64,000 bases of DNA from Arthrobacter sp. SLBN-100 (GCF_006715305.1 NZ_VFMY01000001.1:1054001-1118000), one strand, 5' to 3'; positions 53,824 to 63,454 are shown, numbered from the stretch's first letter. The notes: generated by a model from the sequence alone, not told the origin. Numbers and translations are program-made.

Positions 53824-54972
53824 TCAGCGGAGGCCCGTCTTCCGATTCAGTGCCAGGTAGATGAGTTCGTCGATCAGGTCTGCGTAGCCCAGGCCGGAGG
53901 CGGCCCACATCTGCGGGTACATGCTCTTGGGGGTGAAGCCCGGCATGGTGTTGATCTCATTGATGATCAGCCGGCCGTCGGGTGTGTAGAAGAAATCGAC
54001 CCTGCTCAAGCCCTCTGCACCCACCGCGTCAAAGGCAGCCGCCGAAAGTTCACGCACCCTGGCGATCGCTTCCTCGGGCAGGTCTGCGGGGCAGCTGAGC
54101 GCTGCGGCGTCGTCCTCGACGTACTTTGCGGTGAAGTCGTAGAACTCGTGGGTGCCGCCGGCCACGGAGATCTCGCCGGGCATGGAGCTCCGGGGAGCAT
54201 CAGTGCCCCTGCCTTCAAGCACCGCACATTCAATCTCACGGCCAACAATTCCCGCTTCAATGACGAGTTTGAGGTCGTGCCGCCGTGCTTCCTCAATGGC
54301 GGCATCCAGCTCATCCATAGAGTCCACCTTCGAAATACCCATCGAAGATCCCGCCCTCGCAGGCTTGACGAAGACGGGGAAGCCGAGCAGGTCCACCTGT
54401 TTCCGCACGGACTCCGCATCTTTGCGCCACTGCCTGTCGGTCACCGCGATGTAGGGGCCCACCTGAAGGCCGGCAGCTTCAAAAACCACCTTCATGAAGT
54501 GCTTGTCCATGCCCACAGCGGAGGCCAGGACACCCGCACCGACGTACCGGGTGTCTGAGAGTTCCAGGAGCCCCTGGATGGTGCCGTCCTCACCGAAAGG
54601 GCCGTGCAGCAGCGGGAACACCACGTCCACGGCTCCAAGCTCCTGGGGGACCTCGTTCGGGGAAGTCACGATCAGCTGCTGTTCGCCGCCGATCTGGGCC
54701 AGCGTCACTGTTTTCTGCGACGGGACCACCTCGGGAAGCGAGGATGCTGCAAGGGACCACTGTGCGGTGTCGGCGGGGGCAAGGACCCACTGCCCGGTCT
54801 TGGCGATCCCGATCGGGATCACCTCATACTTGTCCTTGTTAATGGCACCAAGGACGCCGGCAGCGGTAACACAGCTCACGGCATGCTCGCTGGAGCGTCC
54901 GCCGAAAAGTACTGCCACCCGGGGCTTTGCCCCGCCGGCCGGCTCTGCTGCGGTCACTTCGTGGTGGGACAT
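53824..54972 (-). CDS. ddl: D-alanine--D-alanine ligase
   Basis: A 382-residue ATP-grasp ligase making the D-Ala-D-Ala terminus of peptidoglycan precursors. Typical blocks are VAVLFGGRSSEHAVSCVTAAGVL, FPLLHGPFGEDGTIQGLLELS, GFPVFVKPARAGSSMGISKV and the C-terminal INEINTMPGFTPKSMYP. The N-terminal ~18 residues are a short actinobacterial extension. It starts two bases after the gpsA stop, so the murA-plsC-gpsA-ddl set is one transcription unit. Confidence 0.95.
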   Translation of the reverse strand: MSHHEVTAAEPAGGAKPRVAVLFGGRSSEHAVSCVTAAGVLGAINKDKYEVIPIGIAKTGQWVLAPADTAQWSLAASSLPEVVPSQKTVTLAQIGGEQQLIVTSPNEVPQELGAVDVVFPLLHGPFGEDGTIQGLLELSDTRYVGAGVLASAVGMDKHFMKVVFEAAGLQVGPYIAVTDRQWRKDAESVRKQVDLLGFPVFVKPARAGSSMGISKVDSMDELDAAIEEARRHDLKLVIEAGIVGREIECAVLEGRGTDAPRSSMPGEISVAGGTHEFYDFTAKYVEDDAAALSCPADLPEEAIARVRELSAAAFDAVGAEGLSRVDFFYTPDGRLIINEINTMPGFTPKSMYPQMWAASGLGYADLIDELIYLALNRKTGLR

Positions 54973-54974
54973 GG

Positions 54975-56027
54975 TCAGTAATCGCCTTCAGGTTTCAGTT
55001 CCCGGGCCAGCAGGACAGGCCCCAGTTGGTCAACGGACAGCTTGCCTGCCAGCACGGCGACGACGGCGGCCGTGATGGGCATTTCGACGCCCCGTTTTGC
55101 TGCCAGTTCGTGCACAGCCTGGCCGGACTTAATGCCTTCGGCGGTTTGGGTCATCTTTTGGCCCACTTCCTCCAGCGTCAGGCCCTGGCCCAGCAGCCGG
55201 CCGGCGGTATGGTTCCTTGAAAGGGGCGAAGAGCAGGTGGCCACCAAGTCGCCCAGGCCCGCCAGGCCGGCCATGGTTTTCGCTTCGCCGCCAAGCGCCA
55301 GCGCCAGGCGGGACGTCTCGGCGAGGCCGCGGGTGATAACTGATGCCTTGGTGTTGTCCCCCATTTGCCGGCCCTCACAGATGCCCACTGCCAGCGCAAT
55401 GACGTTCTTCACAATGCCGCCGATTTCCACCCCCACGATGTCCGCCGTGGTGTAGGGCCGGAAATAAGGTGCAGTGCAGCTGCGGGCAATCCAGCCGGCC
55501 GCAGCGGAATCAGTGCATGCAACCACAGAAGCCGTGGGCTCCTCGCGGGCGATCTCCATCGCCAGGTTGGGACCGGAAACGACGGCGATGCGCTCGGCGG
55601 GAACGCCAAGTTCCTCGCTGATGACCTCGCTCATCCGGGCGTCGGTGCCCAGTTCCAGGCCCTTCATCAGTGAGACCACCATGGCACCGGGGGCGATCAT
55701 GTCCTTCCAGCCGCGCAACTGCGGACGCAGGGACTGCGCCGGCACGGCCAGGACCACCAGGTCCGCCCCGTCCAGCACATGGCGGACCTCGGTGGAGGCC
55801 GTAATGCTTTCCGGGAGGGCGATGTCCTTCAGGTATTGGCTGTTTTGATGGACGGTGTTGATTTCCTCCACGACCTCACTGCGGCGCCCCCAGAGCCGGA
55901 TGGCACGCGGCTCACCGGCCGCGGTGGCGGCATCGGCCAGGATCTTCGCAAACGTGGTCCCCCAGGAGCCGGCACCGAGCACGGCAACGGAACGGGCGGA
56001 TCCGCCGCGTTCCCCCTCAGGAATCAC
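54975..56027 (-). CDS. gpsA: Glycerol-3-phosphate dehydrogenase [NAD(P)+]
   Basis: A 350-residue enzyme producing sn-glycerol 3-phosphate for phospholipids. The dinucleotide loop is SVAVLGAGSWGTTFAKILA near residue 13. The catalytic region includes EIGGIVKNVIALAVGICEG, with catalytic Lys, and NTKASVITRGLAE. I chose GTG 56027, overlapping the plsC stop by 11 bp; the longer open frame (to 56177) is the plsC coding sequence read in another frame. It sits next to plsC, which consumes the product after acylation. Confidence 0.93.
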   Translation of the reverse strand: MIPEGERGGSARSVAVLGAGSWGTTFAKILADAATAAGEPRAIRLWGRRSEVVEEINTVHQNSQYLKDIALPESITASTEVRHVLDGADLVVLAVPAQSLRPQLRGWKDMIAPGAMVVSLMKGLELGTDARMSEVISEELGVPAERIAVVSGPNLAMEIAREEPTASVVACTDSAAAGWIARSCTAPYFRPYTTADIVGVEIGGIVKNVIALAVGICEGRQMGDNTKASVITRGLAETSRLALALGGEAKTMAGLAGLGDLVATCSSPLSRNHTAGRLLGQGLTLEEVGQKMTQTAEGIKSGQAVHELAAKRGVEMPITAAVVAVLAGKLSVDQLGPVLLARELKPEGDY

Positions 56028-56793
56028 CGGGCATCCGTTCGCCGGCTTGCTGCTGCCCGCGGTCCACGAAGCGCCCCGGCTTTGCCTGCTGCTGCTTGGC
56101 CGGATCCCAACGCACCGCCGGAGGCTGCTCTCCCCTGAGCTCCGCCACGAGGCCGGTGATGGCGTCCATGATGGCATCGGTGGCCGCGGTCAGCGTGGCT
56201 TTGTCCAGGGGACGGCCGGAGAAGGCGCTGAGGTCCACGGGATCACCCACCACAACTCGGGACTGCTTGCGCGGGAAGATGTGGAACCGCTTGCCGTAAC
56301 GCGGGAACACCTCGTGCGCGCCCCAGTGTGCGATCGGAACCACGGGAATGCCGCCCTCAAGGGCCAGGCGCGCCGCGCCGGTGTGGCCCTTCATGGGCCA
56401 CAGGTCCGGGTCACGCGTCAGCGTGCCCTCCGGATAGATGATGATGGCGCCGCCCTCGGCAACAATCTCCTGCGCGACCTGCAGCGAGCGGTTCGCCCCC
56501 GCCGTCGAACGCTCCACCGGAACCTGCTTGGTGGCGCGCAGCAGCCAACCCAGGGCGGGCACCTTGAACAGGCCGGCCTTCGCCAGGAAGTGCGGGATAC
56601 GCTTCTGGTTGTACAGCATGTGGCCCACCACGAGCGGATCAATTTCCGTGCAGTGGTTGGGGGCGGCAATAAATCCGCCGGCGGGAAGCTTTTCCGTTCC
56701 CTCCCACTTTTTGTCCATCATGAGGTTCAACAACGGGCGGGCAACGCCGGCGATGAATATGAAGGTGGCCCTGCTTTTCGCAGACTCTTTCAC
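56017..56793 (-). CDS. plsC: 1-acyl-sn-glycerol-3-phosphate acyltransferase (PlsC family)
   Basis: A 258-residue acyltransferase. The catalytic HX4D box is NHCTEIDPLVVGHML, and the second signature is IIIYPEGTLTRD. A hydrophobic N-terminal stretch (ATFIFIAGVARPLLNLMM) should associate with the membrane. A Gln-rich tail ends the protein. It is placed between murA and gpsA, giving phosphatidate from glycerol 3-phosphate. Overlap with gpsA suggests coupled translation. Confidence 0.92.
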   Translation of the reverse strand: MKESAKSRATFIFIAGVARPLLNLMMDKKWEGTEKLPAGGFIAAPNHCTEIDPLVVGHMLYNQKRIPHFLAKAGLFKVPALGWLLRATKQVPVERSTAGANRSLQVAQEIVAEGGAIIIYPEGTLTRDPDLWPMKGHTGAARLALEGGIPVVPIAHWGAHEVFPRYGKRFHIFPRKQSRVVVGDPVDLSAFSGRPLDKATLTAATDAIMDAITGLVAELRGEQPPAVRWDPAKQQQAKPGRFVDRGQQQAGERMPGDS

Positions 56794-56803
56794 GTCCGTA
56801 CCG

Positions 56804-58129
56804 CTACTTCGTGGGGGTGATGTCGAAGTCGGCGCCCAGTCCGGCCAGCTTTTCGGTGAAGCGCTCGTAGCCCCGGTTGATGATGTCGATTCCCGTGACC
56901 CGGGAGGTTCCCGTCGCAGCGAGGGCCGCGATCAGGTGGCTGAACCCGCCACGAAGGTCCGGCACGTCGATGTCCGTTCCCTTGAGCTGGGTGGGCCCGG
57001 AGATCACTGCGGAATGCAGGAAGTTCCGCTGGCCGAACCGGCACGGCACGCTGCCCAGGCATTCACGGTGCACCTGGATGCTGGCGCCCATGCGGATCAG
57101 TGCGTCGGTGAAGCCGAAGCGGTTCTCGTACACCGTCTCATGGACGATTGAGACACCTTCGGCCTGGGTCAGCGCCACCACCAGCGGCTGCTGCCAGTCG
57201 GTCATAAAACCGGGGTGCACATCCGTTTCCAGGACCAGGGGGTTGAGCTTCCCGCCCCGGTGGTAGAAGCGGATGCCGTCCTCGCCGATGTCCATGCCGC
57301 CGCCCACCTTGCGGTAGGTGTTCAGGAACGTCATCATGTCCCGCTGGGAAGCGCCTTCAACGTAGATGTCACCCTTGGTAACCAGCGCCGCAGATGCCCA
57401 CGATGCCGATTCGTTCCGGTCCGAGAGCGCCCGGTGGTTGTAGCCGCCAAGGTCGCGCACGCCTTCGATGCGGATGGTGCGGTCCGTCTGGACGCTGATG
57501 ATGGCGCCCATCTTCTGCAGCACGGCGATCAGGTCGATGATCTCCGGCTCGGTGGCGGCTCCGGAGAGTTCTGTGATGCCCTCGGCGCGGGTGGCGCTGA
57601 GAAGCACCTGCTCCGTGGCCCCCACGGACGGGTAGGGCAGGGAAATCTTCGCGCCGTGCAGGCCCTTGGGAGCGGAAATGTGAATGCCGCCGGGCCGCTT
57701 CTCCACCACGGCACCGAACTGGCGCAGCACATCAAGGTGGTAGTCGATGGGACGGTCGCCGATCTTGCAGCCGCCGAGGTCGGGAATGAATGCTTCGCCG
57801 ATGGCGTGGATCAGGGGGCCGCAGAGCAGGATGGGAATCCGGGAGTCGCCGGCGTGGGCATCAATCGCGGTGCTGGGCGCAGTCTTGGCTGCTTTCGGGT
57901 CCAAAGTGAGATCCCCGTTGACGGGATCCTTGACCACAGTCACGCCGTGGAGCTGCAGGAGGGAGGTGACTACCTCCACATCCTTGATCTCCGGCACGTT
58001 CCGCAACACGGACGGTTCGTTGCCCAGCAACGCTGCCACCATCGCCTTGGGAACGAGGTTTTTCGCTCCCCGCACGGTGACGCGGCCTGTCAGCGGGACG
58101 CCGCCGCGGATTGTCAGAACACTACTCAT
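56804..58129 (-). CDS. murA: UDP-N-acetylglucosamine 1-carboxyvinyltransferase
   Basis: A 441-residue EPSP-synthase-fold enzyme for the first committed step of peptidoglycan synthesis. The catalytic cysteine is in LGGCKIGDRPIDYH, at the fosfomycin-sensitive position; it is Cys, not Asp as in mycobacteria and some other actinobacteria, so fosfomycin sensitivity is expected on this feature. Other blocks: RGAKNLVPKAMVAALLG and TAEGVSIVHETVYENRFG-like segment near nucleotides 57100-57180. It leads the murA-plsC-gpsA-ddl group, 10 bases before plsC. Confidence 0.95.
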   Translation of the reverse strand: MSSVLTIRGGVPLTGRVTVRGAKNLVPKAMVAALLGNEPSVLRNVPEIKDVEVVTSLLQLHGVTVVKDPVNGDLTLDPKAAKTAPSTAIDAHAGDSRIPILLCGPLIHAIGEAFIPDLGGCKIGDRPIDYHLDVLRQFGAVVEKRPGGIHISAPKGLHGAKISLPYPSVGATEQVLLSATRAEGITELSGAATEPEIIDLIAVLQKMGAIISVQTDRTIRIEGVRDLGGYNHRALSDRNESASWASAALVTKGDIYVEGASQRDMMTFLNTYRKVGGGMDIGEDGIRFYHRGGKLNPLVLETDVHPGFMTDWQQPLVVALTQAEGVSIVHETVYENRFGFTDALIRMGASIQVHRECLGSVPCRFGQRNFLHSAVISGPTQLKGTDIDVPDLRGGFSHLIAALAATGTSRVTGIDIINRGYERFTEKLAGLGADFDITPTK

Positions 58130-58220
58130 ATACCGGTTTCCTCACGATAACTAGCCCCAAAAAACTTGCAAAGGCTCCAACCAAGCATAGGAGGTCGCGT
58201 TACCGAACCGAAATACGCGG

Positions 58221-58254
58221 GCGACGGCGGCAGGGCGTGGCGGAGCGCCGTCGC
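58221..58254 (-). terminator. Hairpin after leuD
   Basis: GCGACGGCG (58221-58229) pairs with CGCCGTCGC (58246-58254) around a 16-base loop, 25 bases after the leuD stop. No T tract follows. It separates leuCD from murA. Confidence 0.5.
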
Positions 58255-58278
58255 GCAGTCAGAGGTACTTCCGCCCGC

Positions 58279-58881
58279 TCAGGAAAGGCGTGCCGGCAGG
58301 GTTTTCGGCAGGAAGGCAGGGCGCGTGGCCTCGAAGGCAGTGATGTCCGCCTCGTGCTGGAGGGTGAGCCCGATATCGTCCAGGCCTTCGAGCAGGCGCC
58401 AGCGGGTGTAGTCGTCGATGTCGAAGGGTGCCACGATGTTGCCGCACACCACCGTTTTGGACACGAGGTCCACGGTGACCTGGGTGCCGGGAGCGTTTTC
58501 GAGCTCTTTCCAGATCAGTTCGATGTCGTCCTGCGCCACCTGGGCCGCCAGCAGGCCCTGCTTGCCGGAGTTGCCGCGGAAAATGTCGGCGAACCGGGAC
58601 GACAGGACTGCTTTGAAGCCGTAGTCCTTCAGCGCCCACACTGCGTGTTCACGGGAGGAGCCGGTGCCGAAGTCGGGACCTGCCACCAGGACGGAACCGG
58701 TGTTGAACGGTTCCTGGTTCAGGATGAAGGAGGGGTCCTTGCGCCACGCCGAAAACAGGGCGTCCTCGAAGCCTGTGCGGGTGATGCGCTTGAGGTAGAC
58801 GGCGGGGATGATCTGGTCCGTGTCCACGTTGCTCTGGCGCAGCGGGACGCCGGTTCCGGTGTGGGTGGTGAACTTTTCCAT
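58279..58881 (-). CDS. leuD: 3-isopropylmalate dehydratase small subunit
   Basis: A 200-residue swivelling domain subunit. The N-terminus is [20 protein letters not shown]-type, followed by [17 protein letters not shown] and [21 protein letters not shown]. It joins LeuC to isomerise 2- to 3-isopropylmalate. It begins eight bases after the leuC stop. Confidence 0.96.
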   Translation of the reverse strand: MEKFTTHTGTGVPLRQSNVDTDQIIPAVYLKRITRTGFEDALFSAWRKDPSFILNQEPFNTGSVLVAGPDFGTGSSREHAVWALKDYGFKAVLSSRFADIFRGNSGKQGLLAAQVAQDDIELIWKELENAPGTQVTVDLVSKTVVCGNIVAPFDIDDYTRWRLLEGLDDIGLTLQHEADITAFEATRPAFLPKTLPARLS

Positions 58882-58889
58882 GGCGGGTC

Positions 58890-60356
58890 CTAGGCTGCGT
58901 CGGTACGGATGGGGGTTCGGGCAGGCTCAACCACCGGCTCGGGATCAAGGTCCGACGGCGAACTCAGGGTGCCGCGGATGGCAGTGGCTGCGGCCACCAC
59001 CGGGGACACCAGGTGGGTCCGGCCGCCCTTGCCCTGGCGCCCTTCGAAGTTGCGGTTCGAGGTGGACGCGCAGCGCTCCCCCACCTCCAGCTGGTCCGGA
59101 TTCATGCCCAGGCACATGGAGCAGCCGGCAAAACGCCATTCCGCCCCGAAGTCCTTGAAGACCTTGTCCAGGCCCTCAGCTTCGGCCTCCAGGCGGACAC
59201 GCGCCGAGCCCGGGACCACCAGCATCCGGATGTTGGGGTCCTTTTGGCGGCCGCGGATGATGTCCGCAGCGGCACGGAGGTCTTCCATCCTGGAGTTGGT
59301 GCAGGAGCCCAGGAAGACGGTGTCCACGCGGATGTCCTTCATCGGCGTGCCGGCCTCAAGGCCCATGTACTGCAGGGCGCGCTCGGCGGCAGCCTTGGCG
59401 TTCTCGTCGCCGAAGTCCTCCGGAGAGGGCACGGATTCGGACAGGGAGACGCCCTGGCCGGGGTTGGTGCCCCAGGTGACGAACGGCTCCAGGGTGTCGG
59501 CATCCAGGTCAACCTGCACGTCAAAGGTGGCGTCGTCGTCGGTACGCAGGGTGTTCCAGTACTCCACGGCGGCGTCCCAGTCGGCGCCCTGGGGCGCGTG
59601 GGGCCGGCCCAACATGTATTCGTAGGTGGTCTCATCCGGCGCTATCATTCCAGCGCGGGCACCGGCCTCGATCGACATGTTGCAGATGGTCATGCGGGCG
59701 TCCATGGACAGGGCCCGGATGGCGGAGCCGCGGTATTCCAGGACGTAACCCTGGCCACCGCCCGTGCCGATCCTGGCGATGACGGCCAGGATGATGTCCT
59801 TGGCCGTGACGCCCGGACGGAGCGTACCTTCGACGTTGATGGCCATGGTCTTGAACGGCTTCAGGGACAGCGTCTGGGTGGCCATCACATGTTCCACCTC
59901 GGACGTTCCAATGCCCATGGCCAGCGCCCCGAAGGCTCCATGGGTGGAGGTATGCGAGTCGCCGCACACCACTGTCATGCCCGGCTGGGTCAGGCCCAGC
60001 TGCGGGCCCACCACGTGGACGATGCCCTGCTCCGCGTCCCCGAGGGAATGCAGCCGGACACCGAACTCGGCGCAGTTGTTGCGCAGCGTCTGGATCTGCG
60101 TGCGGCTGGTCAGATCGGCGATAGGCTTGTCGATGTCCAGCGTGGGAGTGTTGTGGTCCTCCGTGGCGATGGTCAGGTCCGGGCGGCGCAGCTTGCGGCC
60201 GGCCAGGCGCAGGCCTTCGAACGCCTGCGGGGACGTGACCTCGTGGACAAGGTGGAGGTCGATGAAGAGAAGGTCGGGCTGGGCGTTGGCTCCATCGCCC
60301 TCGCCTTTGCGCACCACGTGCGCGTCCCAGACTTTCTCGGCCAATGTCTTTGCCAT
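58890..60356 (-). CDS. leuC: 3-isopropylmalate dehydratase large subunit
   Basis: A 488-residue aconitase-family enzyme. The [4Fe-4S] cysteines are in [16 protein letters not shown] and in [12 protein letters not shown]. The true start is ATG 60356: AAGGGAG lies six bases before it, while it directly abuts the other in-frame ATG at 60362. The last ~20 residues ([20 protein letters not shown]) go past the usual end and are encoded by a fragment of the dispersed GGTTTCGACAGGCTCAACCA-type repeat. Divergent from its likely regulator. Confidence 0.95.
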   Translation of the reverse strand: MAKTLAEKVWDAHVVRKGEGDGANAQPDLLFIDLHLVHEVTSPQAFEGLRLAGRKLRRPDLTIATEDHNTPTLDIDKPIADLTSRTQIQTLRNNCAEFGVRLHSLGDAEQGIVHVVGPQLGLTQPGMTVVCGDSHTSTHGAFGALAMGIGTSEVEHVMATQTLSLKPFKTMAINVEGTLRPGVTAKDIILAVIARIGTGGGQGYVLEYRGSAIRALSMDARMTICNMSIEAGARAGMIAPDETTYEYMLGRPHAPQGADWDAAVEYWNTLRTDDDATFDVQVDLDADTLEPFVTWGTNPGQGVSLSESVPSPEDFGDENAKAAAERALQYMGLEAGTPMKDIRVDTVFLGSCTNSRMEDLRAAADIIRGRQKDPNIRMLVVPGSARVRLEAEAEGLDKVFKDFGAEWRFAGCSMCLGMNPDQLEVGERCASTSNRNFEGRQGKGGRTHLVSPVVAAATAIRGTLSSPSDLDPEPVVEPARTPIRTDAA

Positions 60357-60432
60357 GGCCATCTCCCTTCACTGCTGTTGACTGATGGATCCACTGAACC
60401 AGTACGGCTTCACACTGCGCCAGCCGAAAGAT

Positions 60433-60461
60433 TTGCATCTCAGATATTGAGACGGCAATAT
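60433..60461 (+). promoter_or_regulatory. Likely promoter of the IclR-type regulator, with operator
   Basis: TTGCAT at 60433-60438 and CAATAT at 60456-60461 are spaced by 17 bases. The -10 ends six bases before the ATG at 60468, so transcription would start at or next to the start codon: a leaderless mRNA. The dyad TCTCA-gatat-TGAGA (60438-60452) lies between the two elements, where a bound regulator would block RNA polymerase. The divergent leuC promoter must use the same 111-base gap. Confidence 0.6.
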
Positions 60462-60467
60462 CATTAC

Positions 60468-61187
60468 ATGGACAATTCTAGTGGAGTCGGTGTCATTGAT
60501 AAAGCGGCGCATGTGCTTGATGCGCTCGAGGCCGGTCCCACCACGCTGGCGCAGCTGGTGGCGGCAACCGGACTGGCCCGGCCCACGGTCCATCGCCTTG
60601 CCCTGGCCCTGGTGCATCACCGGCTGGTCAGCCGCGACATCCAGGGCCGTTTCGTCCTGGGAAGCCGACTCGTTGAACTCGCCTCGGCTGCAGGCGAGGA
60701 CCGTTTGATCGCATCCGCGGGACCGGTGCTGATGCAGCTGCGCGATGCCACCGGCGAGAGCGCACAGATCTTCCGCCGCCAGGGCGACTGGCGCGTCTGC
60801 GTAGCCTCCGCCGAGCGCCCTATCGGCCTGCGCGACACTATTCCGGTAGGCACGCAGCTGTCCATGAAGGCAGGGTCAGCCGCCCAGGTGCTGCTTGCCT
60901 GGGAGGACCACGACCGCCTGCTCGAAGGGCTGCAGTCGGCCCGCTTCACACCGACGGTCCTGGCAGGAGTACGACGGCGGGGCTGGGGCCAGAGCCTCGG
61001 CGAACGCGAGCCGGGGGTCGCCTCCGTGTCAGCACCGGTGCGCGGACCGTCCGGCCGCGTGATTGCGGCGGTTTCAATTTCCGGTCCCATTGAACGGCTT
61101 ACCCGGCAGCCGGGGCGGTTGCATGCGGAAGTGGTCTGCAACGCCGGCCGCATCCTCACCGAGGCGCTGCGCAAGAACAACGACTGA
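60468..61187 (+). CDS. ndgR: IclR-family regulator of leucine/amino acid biosynthesis (NdgR/LtbR type)
   Basis: A 239-residue regulator. The N-terminal winged helix-turn-helix is TLAQLVAATGLARPTVHRLA at residues ~26-45, followed by the IclR ligand-binding domain with GTQLSMKAGSAAQVLL and VSAPVRGPSGRVIAAVSISG. In Streptomyces (NdgR) and Corynebacterium (LtbR) the orthologue is divergent from leuCD and controls leu genes. The same arrangement and the dyad in the shared gap support this identity. Confidence 0.9.
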   Translation: MDNSSGVGVIDKAAHVLDALEAGPTTLAQLVAATGLARPTVHRLALALVHHRLVSRDIQGRFVLGSRLVELASAAGEDRLIASAGPVLMQLRDATGESAQIFRRQGDWRVCVASAERPIGLRDTIPVGTQLSMKAGSAAQVLLAWEDHDRLLEGLQSARFTPTVLAGVRRRGWGQSLGEREPGVASVSAPVRGPSGRVIAAVSISGPIERLTRQPGRLHAEVVCNAGRILTEALRKNND

Positions 61188-61261
61188 TGCAGGGGACCTG
61201 CTAACGGCAGGAACACCGGCTGACGCCCTGGGCCGGTGCAGCGGGCGCTAGGATTTTCGCC

Positions 61262-61813
61262 ATGGGCAGCTACTCAGTGTTTCTCCGCGGCATCAACGTG
61301 GGCGGCATCAACATCAAGATGGCAGAGCTCCGGGAGGCGCTCAAGTCAGTCGGATTCCCGGACGCCCGGACCCTGCTTGCCAGCGGAAACGTGGTGTTGA
61401 CCAGCAACCTGGACGCCGCCGCCGTGAAGCGGGAGTGCGAGAAATGCCTCCGGGACACCTTCGGCTACGATGCCTGGGTGGTGGTCCTGGATGCAGCCCG
61501 GGTGGCCGAGCTGGTGGCTGCCTGCCCCTACCCGGATGACGATAAGAGCACCCACACCTACATCACGCTCTCCTCAGATGTTGGCATGCTGGACGAACTC
61601 GAAGCAGCCGGAGCCGCGCTGGAGGGCGGGGAGCAAAAGAGGCTGGGCCCGGAGGCGCTGGCCTGGCTGGCACCTGCCGGCGGAACGCTGGACAGCCCGT
61701 TCAGCAAGATCACGGCCAAGAACAGGTTCAAGGCCTCCACCACCACACGAAACCTGCGCACCCTCATCAAAGTCAGGGACGCCGCCGCGGACCTTGAGGC
61801 CGCCGGCGGCTGA
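61262..61813 (+). CDS. DUF1697 family protein
   Basis: A 183-residue cytosolic protein of the DUF1697 family: SVFLRGINVGGINIKMAELR at the N-terminus, then the SGNVVLTSNLDAAAVKREC segment and the C-terminal SKITAKNRFKASTTTRNLRT. The family has a ferredoxin-like fold and no established biochemical role. It lies after the regulator, 74 bases downstream on the same strand, and converges with the GTPase gene. Confidence 0.88.
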   Translation: MGSYSVFLRGINVGGINIKMAELREALKSVGFPDARTLLASGNVVLTSNLDAAAVKRECEKCLRDTFGYDAWVVVLDAARVAELVAACPYPDDDKSTHTYITLSSDVGMLDELEAAGAALEGGEQKRLGPEALAWLAPAGGTLDSPFSKITAKNRFKASTTTRNLRTLIKVRDAAADLEAAGG

Positions 61814-61840
61814 CTAGCCGGTCCGGTGCGACCCTTGCTT

Positions 61841-63454
61841 CTACCCGGCCGCCGTCTTCAGCGCCGCATTGAAGGCCGCAAGCCGGCTGACTTCAACCTC
61901 CACGGGTTCCACTACGAGTTCCTGGGCCACGGCTGCCACCGCTGCGTTCAGCCGTTTCCGCGCACGCGCTGCCCGGGCGTTGGCGGCGGCCGCGGCAATG
62001 AAGCGTCCGGTTATCGCAAGGAAGATTCCCAACACCACCCCGACGGCGATCATCAGTGTCGGGACCGGCCAGCCCTCCACCCTGGGCACCTCCGGTACGG
62101 GCAGCTGGAAGTAGCCCAGCGCAGCGAGCACACCGAGCCAGCCCAGGCCTCCCAGTACTGTGAGCAGGGCCAGCCATTGCACCACGTTGAACAAGCCCCA
62201 CCACCACGATTTACGGTTGGCGGCAAGGTCTGTTCCGGCGACGGCCTGGTCAAGTGCATCCGGCAGTCGCTCCCTGCCCTCCCTGGCGGCACCCCGGATC
62301 GCTGCCCGCCAGGGACCAGGAGCGCCCGCACTGGCGGCGTCGGCAAATTCCCGCACCGCTGCATCAGTCCGGGCGCGTTCCGGGGCTCCGGCCGGCGGCA
62401 GCGAGGTGCGGTTCAACTCCGACGGTGCGGTGCGGCGCAAGTTCAGCCGCCGCAAAGGGTCGGGCCGGAACCGGGAAAGCCACCGCGTGACAGGCCAGCC
62501 TGTCCGCTTCACTGATTCAAGCCGGTAGGACTGGCCCACTGCCCGGACCACAGCCGGCACATTCGCCGCAACCGCCAACTCGTCGGCAAGGCGCGCCGTT
62601 GTACCGGACCGGACCCCGGCCGCCTCGCCGCCACCGGACACTGCGCCCAATTCGGTTGAAGCCCGGGTGATGTCGGCAGCGAGCCGCTGCGACTGGGCTT
62701 TGCGCTTCCCCGCAACGCTCCGGATGCTGTCCCGGACCTTGTCCACGCCTGTCCCGGTGAGTGCGGACGCCGCGAGAACCTGGACCTTGGCGAGGCCGTC
62801 GCGGGCAAGGATGGCCCGCAGCGACTCCAGTACGGGCTGCACGTCCTGGGCGGGAAGGCGGTCCACCTGGTTAAGGACCACCAGGGTGACGGCGCCGTGC
62901 GAGGCCAGGCGGGACAAGAAGTCGTTGTGGACAGCCGCGTCGGCGTACTTTTGGGGATCAAGGACCCACACCAGGACGTCGACGAGCCCCACCATCCGCT
63001 GGACCACTTCACGGTTCGCTGCCCGGGTGGAATCAAAGTCCGGCAGGTCCAACAGGATCAAGCCGGTGTCCTCGTCGGCGAAGCCCTCCACGGCTGCCGC
63101 ATGGTGGCGGTTCCGGACCTCCAGCCAGTCCAGCAGCGGTTCGCTGCCCTCCGCTCCCCACACCCCCGCCAAAGGCTCCGATGTGGTCGGACGCCGCGCC
63201 GCCGCCGTCGCGATTTCCGCTCCGCTCACGGCGTTGAACAGGGAAGACTTTCCGCTGCCGGTGGCGCCGAAGAACCCCACCACCGTATGGTCAGCGGACA
63301 GCGACCGCCGGGTGCTGGCACGCTCCAGCACGCCGAACACTTCCTGGAGCGACTCATCGGGGAGGACCCCTTCGCCCAGCTCCCGGGCGTCGTTGAGGGC
63401 GGAGAGCCGGCGGTCCAGCCGCGACGAGTCGCGGGTGTCGCTGTGGCGACTCAT
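61841..63454 (-). CDS. Dynamin-like membrane GTPase (YfjP type)
   Basis: A 537-residue GTPase. G1 is FFGATGSGKSSLFNAVSG (residues ~64-81), G3 is DLPDFDS, G4 is LNQVDRLP. A C-terminal hydrophobic hairpin (VVQWLALLTVLGGLGWLGVL and PTLMIAVGVVLGIFLAITG) should insert in the membrane. The layout matches bacterial dynamin-related proteins in actinobacteria, which commonly occur in pairs. Its ATG overlaps the stop of an upstream gene by 4 bp. Function is unknown; membrane remodelling or stress tolerance is suggested for the family. Confidence 0.82.
   Translation of the reverse strand: MSRHSDTRDSSRLDRRLSALNDARELGEGVLPDESLQEVFGVLERASTRRSLSADHTVVGFFGATGSGKSSLFNAVSGAEIATAAARRPTTSEPLAGVWGAEGSEPLLDWLEVRNRHHAAAVEGFADEDTGLILLDLPDFDSTRAANREVVQRMVGLVDVLVWVLDPQKYADAAVHNDFLSRLASHGAVTLVVLNQVDRLPAQDVQPVLESLRAILARDGLAKVQVLAASALTGTGVDKVRDSIRSVAGKRKAQSQRLAADITRASTELGAVSGGGEAAGVRSGTTARLADELAVAANVPAVVRAVGQSYRLESVKRTGWPVTRWLSRFRPDPLRRLNLRRTAPSELNRTSLPPAGAPERARTDAAVREFADAASAGAPGPWRAAIRGAAREGRERLPDALDQAVAGTDLAANRKSWWWGLFNVVQWLALLTVLGGLGWLGVLAALGYFQLPVPEVPRVEGWPVPTLMIAVGVVLGIFLAITGRFIAAAAANARAARARKRLNAAVAAVAQELVVEPVEVEVSRLAAFNAALKTAAG

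Noticed and set aside
56028-56177. 50-residue N-terminal extension of GpsA
   Set aside because: It is out-of-frame plsC coding sequence; the dinucleotide-binding loop begins about 13 residues after GTG 56027.
59013-61187. 724-codon frame joining antisense leuC to the IclR regulator
   Set aside because: The upstream two thirds are leuC shadow. The real regulator begins at ATG 60468.
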